Positions 47,641 to 57,644 of a stretch of DNA of 64,000 nt are shown here, piece after piece; positions within the stretch are counted from its first letter, which is position 1; each line of letters opens with the position of its first letter. Below the pieces are notes generated by a model. That model was not told the origin of the DNA. It did not search any database and saw only the letters and a program-made list of their open reading frames with translations. The position numbers were made by a program, and so were the translations under genes. The stretch is taken from the NCBI GenBank assembly GCA_039654915.1, contig CM077596.1, forward strand, positions 8,556,001 to 8,620,000, in the 5' to 3' direction. Source of the DNA: Aquilaria yunnanensis (Eukaryota > Streptophyta > Magnoliopsida > Malvales > Thymelaeaceae).

Positions 47641-49110
47641 CATAGAATTTGATCCACCAAAACTACCTTGAGATTGAGGCAAGTAACTCTGCAACATAAC
47701 ATGCTAATTAATACTAAAGCTAAACCCAATCAAAATATGGAACACATAAATACATATAACAAATACATTTTCTTGAGATCCAATTTGATTAGCTGTATGC
47801 CCTATTCCATGGACCAGTGGCTTGGCCGAAACACCCTTGCTTCCAGTTTCAAAAGAATGCATCACAGAAGTAATAATAGCTGGGCTTCCTTGGTCTTCCT
47901 TCCGTTTTACATGATATAATGGTTCACACATACTACAGTGTTAAATGGAATTTTATGGTAAATAGGAATCTAATGTATCCAAACCTTTCTTTGTTTTGCG
48001 TTACTGGCATTTTGTGGCATTGCTTGTTTTCATTTTCTAAGATTTTAAACCACTTACTTTAAGTTGGAAACTCTTCTTTTTATACCTGGATGTCCTTTAC
48101 AATGAATAACCAAAGGACTTAATATCTCTTTTTTTTTCCTATAACTTGATGTTGAGATCTTCATCACACTTTTCTACAAGTATAGATGTAACATCAGCCT
48201 AGTTATTCGGCCTTTGCATCAACTGACCCCCAAAAGTTTTTCCTTTTAAGATCTTCAAGTTATCCATCACCAAATCAAACTTCTCTTCATGGTCTATACT
48301 AGTAGTATCAATTTCTTTAAATTTCTTATGCAAGACCTCAAACCAATTCATTTGCAGGCTATAAGAGGAATGACTACTTTTGATGAAGTTGTATACCCTC
48401 TTTAAATCTTTCCACCATCTTGATAAAATATAGTTTGGAGAAACCTCTTTTACTTTTTTAAGAGTGAGGACATAGAGTGAATGTTTGCGTAAGATCCCTC
48501 CAAACTAATGTTCTTACACTTGCAACTTACTTCACAAGTTGATTCGCTACATAAAATTGTGTAAATGACATCTTTCTTTCATCGCCAAGTTTCACATCCT
48601 CAGCAATCTAATATACACAAATAGGCCCATCATTTCAACAAGGGACGGATAGTAATAAAACTTTCCTTTGAGCTTATCTTGAAATTCTTTCAATTTTGCA
48701 TTTATGTATATGGCTTGAAACTGCTATTTGATACCATAATTGCATGCACTCATACTAATAATTAAAATAATGGAAACCAACAAGTTTCTCTTTCTCTGCC
48801 TTTGTGTAAATGACATCTTTCTTTCATCGCCAAGTTTCACATCCTCAGCAATCTAATATACACAAATAGGCCCATCATTTCAACAAGGGACGGATAGTAA
48901 TAAAACTTTCCTTTGAGCTTATCTTGAAATTCTTTCAATTTTGCATTTATGTATATGGCTTGAAACTGCTATTTGATACCATAATTGCATGCACTCATAC
49001 TAATAATTAAAATAATGGAAACCAACAAGTTTCTCTTTCTCTGCCTTATTCTTAAGTATGGTATCATACTGTTCAATGAATTGTTTTAGAGAAGTTTTTG
49101 CATTGTAATA
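47640..49110 (-). pseudogene. FAR1/MULE-transposase-like C-terminal remnant
   Basis: On the minus strand the pieces AEDVKLGDERKMSFTQFYV (about 48560-48620), CEVSCKCKNISLEG (48494-48535, the SWIM-type CxC of the zinc finger, with the later Cys lost) and EVSPNYILSRWWKDLKR (about 48390-48447) follow the order of FAR1-family proteins, domesticated Mutator-like transposases. Toward 47650 a SQGSFGGSNSMFQGNLQ-like tail fits their C-terminus. Stops, frameshifts and a 245-bp duplication disable it. The N-terminal part is cut at 49110 by a CACTA-type terminus. Parent (host gene or transposon) is undecided. Confidence 0.6.
48557..49046 (+). repeat. 245-bp tandem duplication
   Basis: Units 48557-48801 and 48802-49046 look identical by eye from ttgtgtaaatgacatc to ctctgcctt. 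The period is 245 bp, not a multiple of three. The duplication covers part of the FAR1-like remnant. Identity implies a recent event or an assembly artefact. Confidence 0.9.
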
Positions 49111-49330
49111 CACTACAAGAAAAATGCAAGATTGCAACTAAAATGGGCAATTAAAAGTCAGTTACTAGCCACTGAAGTTGCTATTTAGTCCGCACAAAAA
49201 GGCATTCTTTAGCTGGTGATTGCCAGGCGCCTTTCAGTTGGTTGGTTTGGTGCTCAATTTGACTACAGTTTCCCTTCAATTTGTGTATTAGGTGCCCACT
49301 TTGACTACAGTCATCCTTCAGTGGCTAGAT

Positions 49331-50068
49331 TGATTTAGGGTTTAGTGTTCTTCAGGGTTTAGGGTTTTTTACGGTTTAGGTATTGGGAGCTTTTTAGGGT
49401 TTAGGGTTTGGGATTTTTCAAAGGTTTAGGGATATAGAATTAGGATTTATGGTTTTTCAGGGTTTAAGGATATAGAATTAGGATTTATTTTTAGGGTTTA
49501 TGGGTATTGAATATAGATTTAGAGTTTGAGATTTGTATGTTATGGTTTAATTAGGGTTTGAAATTAGTGTTTAAGGATATGGAATTAGCTGGCTAGGGTT
49601 AGGGTATTGAATTAAGGTTTAGGGTTTTTTAGGGATTGGAGTTTTTTATGGTTTAGGGTTTAGGAATGTTTTTAAGGTTTAGGATATAGAATTAAGATTT
49701 AGGATTTTTAAGGGTTTATGGGTATTGGATAGAGATTTAAGGTTTAATATTTTTATTTAGGGTTTAATTGGGGTTTGAAATTAACTAGTGCTTAAGGATA
49801 TGGAATTACCTAGCTAAGGTTAAGGTATTGAATTAGCGTTTAGGGTTTTGGGATTCTTTTAGGGTTTTAGGTTTGGAGTTTTTATGGGTTTAGGGCTTGG
49901 GAATCTTTTTAAGGTTTAGAGACATAGAATTAGGATTTAAGGTTTTTTAGGGTTTAAGGGTATTGAATTAGGAATTAGGGTATCTGATATGGTTTAGGAT
50001 TTAGGATTTTTATTTAGAGTGCAAGGTTTGTATTAGTGTTTAAGGATATGGAATTAGCTAGCTAGGGT
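49331..50068 (+). repeat. Degenerate TTTAGGG (telomere-like) array, first part
   Basis: Exact TTTAGGG heptamers occur at 49334-49340, 49358-49364, 49393-49399, 49400-49406 and many later sites, among variants such as tttaagg and ttagggt. A longer unit recurs: ggaattagctggctagggttag near 49579, ggaattacctagctaaggttaa near 49801 and ggaattagctagctagggtt near 50050, a period of about 220-250 bp. Confidence 0.8.
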
Positions 50069-51482
50069 TGTATAGGGTTTCGGGAGCCAAACAAGCACAG
50101 TGGAATTTAACCGAAACCCTCCAGGATCCAAGTGAACCGCGGTAAACCGGGTGTTCGAAAATTTTCATACCTAATTTCGGTTGAGATCTCTCACCCAACT
50201 GTGGAGTCGAATCACAAAACCTGAACAGTTAACGTGTTCAAGCTCTCTATGGTATCCATATGAGCTTCTTGAGATCACCATGCTTCCACCACGTCTCGGC
50301 ATATGCGTTTCTCTTGCGCTCACAATGTTAGCTTGCCTCCTCCAAGGAATTGTAAGAGAAGAGTGCGGATGTCTCTTTTGGGAGGCTAGGGCAAAGCTGT
50401 GAATTTCTCACTAAAATTTGTATTTATAGTGAGACTCAACTTCTAGGCCTAATGGGTTTCGAAGCCCGAATCCAATTAGGCTTTAATTTTGGGCTTAATA
50501 ATGGCTTAACTTTTGGGCCCATTATTAATATGAAATTATTATGAAACCATAACCCAAAAAATTGGCCCATGCACTCTAATAATCCAAATAACTCTATGTG
50601 TGCGACCCAATAGGCTCTTACCACGTTGGCAATGATCATAAATCACATTTATGATCATAAGTAATGAACGGTGTCTAGCAACACATCATTGCCACCTAAG
50701 TGACAAGATTGTCGGTGGTTCGACTAAATCTTTATGATCATTGCTCATATATGCCATTGTCCCTTTGTCCAAGATATCAAGACTAGGCACAAGACATGGA
50801 ATGTGTCACTCTCCTATAGCTCAATCTTGGGTTTCTTGATTACCGAGTAGACTAACTTAAATTGATGACATTGATATCATATATCAACTCATCCGAGCAT
50901 GGCCATGCATTTTCGAAGTTTCACTCTATCAAGGGGCCCAAAGCTATCACTCTCATTACATTTGAGGGACAAATCCCATCTTGATTATACAAATCCCTCC
51001 GCATGATATAGGACATACCCAATAACCTCCTTCAAGTTCACTCAGTTATGAACAACAAAAGGAAGTATCAAAGTATGTAACTCATATGTAGGGAACCTTG
51101 ATGACCTTAGGCCAAAGGACTACATATACAATGATCACTATGAGAATCACTTATGACACTCATATAATGATCCATATATCGTTCTCATCGTGGGTCGGGC
51201 CAATACACAAGTTCTCCAACTTGTACCCATATGTAGACTACATATCTCATATTAGTCTCCACATATGTTAATCGTTATGTATTATTGTAACCCACTCCAT
51301 AATAATACTAGACTAGGGACATTTGAGAATATCATTATTCTAGGGTTATAATTATGTTTGCTATGTTACGCAGAAACAAAACAACAAACATAATTGCTGG
51401 ATTAATGCCTTAATAAAATATCATGACTCAATATGCAAAAATACAATTATCTCATGATTGGCTTTTCGGCACAACATTAACA
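50069..51482 (-). repeat. Solo LTR, family L1417, copy 2, inside the telomere-like array
   Basis: It starts TGTATAGGGTTTCGGGAGCC and ends CATTAACA, about 1414 bp, and aligns throughout with 44574-45990. The left flank ends gctagggt and the right flank continues ggttagggtatt, which together restore an array unit seen intact near 49590. A TATA box reads ctataaatac on the minus strand near 50423. No internal region. Confidence 0.8.
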
Positions 51483-51755
51483 GGTTAGGGTATTCAATTA
51501 AGGTTTAGGGTTTTTGGATTTTCTTAGGGTTTATGGTTTTTTATTGTTTAAGGTTTAGTATTTAAGGTCTGGAATTAGTATTTATATGGATATTGAATTA
51601 GCTAGCTATGGTTAGGGTATATATTGAATTATGGATTAGAATATTGTGTTTTATGTATTGGGGCATAGTGTTTAAGGTTTAGGGCATAGTGTTTTTTAGG
51701 GTTTTATGTATTGGAGGTAGGGTTTAGGGTTTTGGATTTAGGGTTTAGAGTCTTT
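51483..51755 (+). repeat. Degenerate TTTAGGG array, continued
   Basis: The array resumes after the solo LTR, again with ttgaattagctagctatggttag and repeated TTTAGGG (for example 51737-51743). Orientation is the same as the first part. Confidence 0.75.
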
Positions 51756-51759
51756 AATT

Positions 51760-52070
51760 AATTCAATACCCTAATTAAATCCTAAACTTTAATAACCATA
51801 AATCTCTAAAGCCGGAACCCTAAGAAACGTAAACTCTAACCATATGTGATCCATAATTAACCTTAACTAAGTCGATATCTTAAACCCTATACCGTATAAC
51901 ACTAAAAGTACTCTAATTAACCCTAATTCTATCCTTACTTAACCATAATTAACCCTTATTCCTCATAATCCCCTAAACCATAACTAACGATCTAATTCCC
52001 TAGCTAAACCCTACATTTTAACCCTAAATTCTAATTGGTTACCCTATCCTTAACCCTAAACCTCATTAAC
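51760..52070 (-). repeat. Degenerate CCCTAAA array (opposite orientation)
   Basis: From about 51765 the sequence switches to the complementary motif: exact CCCTAAA at 51971-51977, 52022-52028 and 52054-52060, with aaccctaatt variants between. The array therefore inverts near 51.76 kb. Confidence 0.8.
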
Positions 52071-52297
52071 ATATATAACATCTATAATAACCCTCAATTT
52101 GTGTAACTATTATAGTTGTGTTACTTAGTGATACTTCTAAGGGAGATAATTAGTGGTAAATATTTGTAAAAATTATTGAATTAATTTGCTTTATATATAT
52201 TTGATTTATTTATATATATGCTCTATTTTTATTAATTTTTCTTTTTTAAATTATGTATCAAGAAAATTCAAAAGCTTATGCATATTTATATTTGTAC

Positions 52298-52404
<107 letters not shown>

Positions 52405-52720
52405 AACATATATATTTATCTATTTGTATCTATGAAAATATATACTAAAAAAAACTGAAAATTGATGAACATAGCAACTGAATTTTGACTACATTCATGC
52501 TTGAGATGACTACCTTTATTTGATTGGGTGAATGGCCATATCAATTGCTCAACCCCCTCACTTCATGACTGAAGTCATCAGTCGCGGCACCATGGGCTAA
52601 CTTTTTTACACTTTGTACCAACTAAAGTTGCAGTGAAAAAATAAGGGCGTTATCATCTTCTTTGAGGTAGCGACTGGCCTTGTCAGCTGGGGTTCAATTG
52701 CTTTTTATCCAACTCCATTA

Positions 52721-53909
52721 AATTCCTCTTTTCCTTTAGTTGATTCTTTCACCCAAAACACACTAAGTCTATCACCCAAAATGCACTACTCTTTCAAACA
52801 CATAAGGATCTTTTGCAAATGAAGTCCAATGGCTAGTAGGGGCAATGAAGCTGCTATTTTCTTTTCATCTTGTCTCATTCACTGAGTTTATTTGAGTTTA
52901 GAGCATCATTTTGTTCCTTATTCATCTTGTTCCTTACTCATCTTGTCCAACCAGCTTCATTTTGTTGCATCACTGTGGGTTTTGTTTGAGTTTTTCAATG
53001 TTGTTACTTCATTATCATTTTGGTTTGGGTTTGAATAGGTTTGGGTAGTGTTTTTGCTTTAGTTTTTAGCCAACATTTTCATCAAAGAAGCTTCTTTGTA
53101 GTTGTTGTGCAAAAAAAAAATTAATAGCATATTATTTGGATGTTTTCTTCGCACTGTGTGGTTAATTGTTGAATTAGTGTTAAATTAGTTAGTTGTTCAA
53201 TCAATTTTAATTTTTGTGGTTAATTGTTTAATTAGTGTTAAATTTTGTGGTTAGTTATTGAATTTTATAGTTAGCATATTATTGTTATATTAGTATTAAA
53301 TGTGTTTTATGTTTAGGTTTTGGTCTAATTTTTATATTTTAGTGATGAATAAAGTTCTTGAAATGATTGTTAATTATATATTTATGATTATATAGAGTAA
53401 AGGATAATGATTTTCCTATTTATTAACTGTTAAATTTTTTTTATAAAAATAAATATATAGAAGAAATTTTTTTGAAAACTAGATTTGAACTTAAGAAATT
53501 GATGTTGAAAATGTAACAAAAAAATGTAGGATGCTGGTTGAAAAAGTAAAAATCATATCTCTATATAATGGTACCTCTTATTGATTTTGCATTAAATATG
53601 TAGACCGATGTTATTACACTATATTTCTAAATAAGAACATTTGTTACTATTTATGAATAGTGCCAATTGTTTGGAGCCAAAACATTTGAGGTCAAGAGTT
53701 TTTGGACCAAAATAAATATTGTATATAATATCTTCCATTCATAGCATAAGCATAGTATCATGCATGCCAATTAATACATAAAAAAATATATAAAAAAAGG
53801 GGTCAGCTAACATTATATACTTTTTTTAACTAGTTAGACTTTAACATATAATATCTTTTAAAGGAGTTTTAATACGTGTAAGGTATATTTTTTTTCAAAA
53901 AAAGCTAGG
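52721..53909. other. No gene recognised
   Basis: AT-rich, T-rich sequence with words such as tggttaattgttgaattagtg repeated near 53160 and 53218. No coding or RNA feature supported. Confidence 0.4.
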
Positions 53910-54624
53910 CAATGTTCATCTCCGAGATGTAGTACATTCAAAGACTACAAACTTTTATTTTGCTGATGACTTGATTTTTCTTTGCAAAGTAGATATTCCC
54001 TTGATTTAGCACATGAAGTTATCTTTGGAAGATTTTAGTGAGGTGTCAAGTTTAATCCTAAGTATAGATAGATTTGAAATTTATTTAGGAGGGGTGCCAA
54101 GACAACTGAAGGAGCAGACTGTCCAAGTTGTTGAGTTTCAAGATGGATGGATAACTTCCAATGAAATACTTGGGTATCCCATTATCTTCAACAAGTCCTA
54201 ATGCTATGAACCTCGGTCTTATGGTGGCAAAGGTGTGTAAGAAAATAGAAGGCTAGACAAAATAATTCCTATCCTATGCCCTTATGCCAAAAAGCTCCAA
54301 CTAATAAGGTTAGTTCTCCTCTCCATTATGGTACACTGGAGTTTTGTGTACTTTTTTATTCCTAAAGAGGTGCTAAAAAAGATTAATGCTAATTACCATA
54401 ATTTCTTATAATGTGGGAAGGCAAAAGGGAATTGTAAGGCTCCAGTGGTTGGGGAAAGATCTACAAGCTAAAAAATGAAGCTGGTTTTAATTTGATGGAC
54501 ATAATTTCATGGAATTATACGCTCATCGCAAATCTAGTACAAATATTTATTCCAAACAAGATTACTTGTGGATTCACACTTATCATATCAAAAGGAAAGA
54601 TTTTTGGACTGTGAAATCTTCTCT
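53910..54624 (+). pseudogene. LINE (non-LTR) reverse transcriptase remnant
   Basis: Reading across frames gives TTNFYFADDLIFLCK with the catalytic pair Asp-Asp at 53965-53970, then LILSIDRFEIYLGGVPRQ, ILGYPIIF, YAKKLQLIRLVLLSIMVHW and FIPKEVLKKI. This matches the palm and thumb of L1-type plant LINEs. The last readable piece is DFWTVKSSLIK near 54620. At 54625 it changes abruptly to Tat-type pol. The N-terminal endonuclease part is absent. Confidence 0.8.
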
Positions 54625-55460
54625 GATCAAATAGGTAAGAACATGGAGGTCAACATGGATGACATGATCACAAAAAGTCATGACTACGTGGATCACTTGG
54701 CTAATCTCTAAGAAATATTCCACCAACTTATAAAGTATAGACTGAGATTGAATCCTAAGAAGTGTACCGTAGGATTGGGAAAGTCCCTAAAGTATATGAT
54801 GTTAGAAAGGGGAATTGATGTCAGGCTAAAAAAAATGTCTTACTTGATGTGCCATCGCCCATGTCCTTAAAATTGGCTCAGAAATTGGTAAGGAGAATAA
54901 CCATCTTGGGCAGATTCCTCATGAAGTACAGGGAAAAATATAGACTTTTTTCGAAATACTGTCCAAGGCACCCACCAAAGAAGGGTTCAAACGGACTGGT
55001 GAGTGCAAGGAGGGCATTTAAGGAACTAAAAAAGCACGTAGTCAAATTACCAAATCTAAGGCAATCTAAGCATGGTGAGCCATTGGTGTTGTACATATCA
55101 ATAAACCTCAAACCTCTTAGTTGGGTACCTGTTTGAGAAGACAGGGATAGGAAACAGCAGCCAGTATACTATGATAGTAGGGCATTGTACGGTGTCGAGG
55201 TGAGATACCCCATCTTATTGAAAATAGCCTACATTGTAATACTGTCAATGAGGAGGCTTAGACATACTTTCAAGGTCATCCCATAATTATGGGGACTAGC
55301 CTTCCATTAAGTGATGTGATGAAAAAAGTAGATTACTTGGGAAAGTTATCCAATTGGTGCATAGAATAGGAGGAGTACAATATCATGTATGAAGCTTGGA
55401 AAGCTATATATACTCAAGAACTTGCCAACTTCATAGCTAAGGCAAACCCAAAAAAAAAAA
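54625..55460 (+). pseudogene. Tat-type reverse transcriptase end and RNase H (Tat-2)
   Basis: The frame opens on the catalytic region (NMDDMITKSHDYVDHLANL; YVDD reads NMDD with both Asp kept), then YRLRLNPKKCTVGLGKSLKY. Frame 54849-55136 continues with the thumb region: ITILGRFLMKYREKYRLFSK and FKELKKHVVKLPNL, then GEPLVLYISI. RNase H pieces (QPVYY, RALHGVEVRYPI) follow near 55160-55230. Stops and shifts are common. Confidence 0.75.
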
Positions 55461-56830
55461 AAACTGAACTCGAGGAGCCACTCTAGAAGTTGTTTGTCCA
55501 CAGAGCATCAGGAAAAGGCCACAAAAGAGCCAGTGTAGTCTTACTTGGCCCAAATAGGATGGAAGTTGCAAACATATGCTTTTTTTTCCTAATAACAAAT
55601 AGCATGTTCTAGTATGAAGCCCTAATAGCTAGTGTCTAACATGCAAGGACAGTCGACATAAAAACCTTCATAGCCTATAGTAATTTGCTACTTTTAGTCT
55701 AGCAATTAAGGGGGAATATGAAGTTAAATAGCCAAAATTGCAGTAGTACTATGACTTCAAGAAAGTGATGATGAGAAGTTTTGACCTTGTGAAAGTTGAA
55801 AAAATCCCTTAAGAACAAAATAGAAAAGTGGATAGTCTGTCTAAACAACAAGTGTCTGAGGAAGAGTTGCCAAAATCCAACATATGTGTATTGGAAATCA
55901 TGGTGATTTTGCGAGGCTGGAGAGTACCCCTAGTAAAATACTTGGCTAAAGAAGTCCTTCCCGAAGGTGAAAAAAAGGTAATAGCGATAAAGAAGAAAGC
56001 CAAATGGTTTATCCAGATTAAGGATGAGCTGTATAGGCAGGGATTTGCCCACCCCTTATAAGTCAATGTTGAAAAGGACAAAACTTAAGAAGTTTTGTCC
56101 AAGATCCACGAATAAGTTTGTAGCACCCATGTCAACCAAATGCTTAATTAGTATTAGTAATATTAAGGCTAGGCTACTTCTGGCCAACACAACAAGAAGA
56201 TTCTAGAAAGTTCGTGCAAAAGTATGATTAGTGCCAAGACATGCCAAAATCTAAAGAATTTTATTCCAGAAAAGGCTAGATAAGGTAAAAGGTAGATAGG
56301 AAGGAGAGCTACCGAGTGTATTACAAATATACTGGACCACTCCTAAAAAATCAACTTGAGAAACCCCATTTTTTTTTACATATGGAATTGAGGCAGCAAT
56401 CCCTGTAGAAGGTGCTCACCCTACCACTCAAATCAAGGCATATGATCCTACTCAAAATCTTATAGGCCAAGAAGCACATCTAGATCTTCTAGAGGGACAC
56501 AAATAACAAGCCAAGCTAAAAAGGATAGCTTTTTAGAAAGAAAAAAAAAAACAACTGAGGCAACCAGCATGAAGGTTATACCAAAGGGTATTAAAGAAAG
56601 ATGATGACCCAGTAATAGAGAGGAAAGATCTCAAGGAAAGAAGCTTGGCATAAGGGGTTCTAAAATAAAATCGGTGATGACTATATATAGTCACTCGGGA
56701 AGTGCAAAAAGGGTGTATGAGCCCACAGACTACTACAATGAATGGCTTAAGAACATATGACACTTGGACACATTGAAAAATACTTTGGATAAGCCTCATG
56801 TATTACTTAGGACTCTCGATATAGTATTAT
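55430..56830 (+). pseudogene. Second RNase H and deleted integrase (Tat-2)
   Basis: ELANFIAKANP marks the linker, followed by a decayed second RNase H with the YEALIAS piece near 55613-55635. Frame 55828-56061 holds IKDELYRQGFAHPL, the integrase start. The catalytic core is largely missing: the chain runs from the zinc-finger region near 56200 to a late block (FYIWN.GSNPCR, the usual 'F.L.YGTEAVIPVE') near 56370 within 200 bases. The end near 56820 is blurred. Confidence 0.6.
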
Positions 56831-56839
56831 TGTACAAAG

Positions 56840-57170
56840 GCACCTAATTTAGGGTTAGCAATAAAATTGCTCTATTCCATAAAATTTTGGGCTCCTTGTC
56901 ATTAACCACCAATAGAATTTTATAGAGGTTTTTTAATGAGGACTAAAAATAAAATTATTCAAAGGCTTATTGGCAAAAGAAAGATTTTATAAAGGTTGTT
57001 ACTAAGAACAAAATGCTGCAAAAATTATTCGGCCAAAAATTGAATTTTACATAGGCCAATGAGAGGGTGCCAAGAGTAAAATTCTAAAGGCTAGGCTTCA
57101 AGAATAAAAATTCACATAGGCTTTAGAATGAGGGCCAAGAATGAATTTTCACATGCACCAAAAGAACTTT
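56840..57170 (+). repeat. Short degenerate tandem repeats in the Tat-2 spacer
   Basis: Words of the type aataaaatt, attttataaagg and caagaataaaatt recur every 40-60 bases (for example near 56857, 56946, 56983, 57075 and 57105). Tat/Ogre elements are known to carry tandem repeats between pol and the 3' LTR. The unit is too degenerate to define exactly. Confidence 0.45.
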
Positions 57171-57640
57171 GGTAGGGTGTTCATAACACTGGTGAGACTC
57201 CAGCATTGAGAAATAACCATAGTAAAACTTGGCATATGCTCCTATAGACCAAGTTAAGTATCTAAAGAGCTTTTGAGCTTGGTGAACCCATGGGCTTGAA
57301 AGCTATCATGCAGCATAATAGATACTCGGGCAACAGTTGAAAATACTGGATCTAAAATTTGCTTGGAAAAGTACTTTTCGAGTATAGGAGTATCTCTGGA
57401 GATTGAGGAAAAACAGGGATTATAAGACTAAGCAATAGTTAACTCAACTGTATCCTCTAAGAAAGGAAAATTTGGGAAAAAAAAAGCAAAAAATTCAAAA
57501 ACAAAAAAAATGTTTGTAAAGATTGCTAGAAAAATATGCTAGTATAAAACTTTTAACTACTATAGTAGGAACATAACTAGAATGAAAAAAATTACAAAAA
57601 ATTGGGCCAAAAATACTGTTAAGGCTAACTATCTAGAGGT
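57171..57640. other. Tat-2 spacer, nothing recognised
   Basis: AT-rich sequence between the tandem repeats and the end of the antisense ORF. An A-rich run lies at 57476-57600. No gene supported. Confidence 0.4.
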
Positions 57641-57644
57641 TGGG

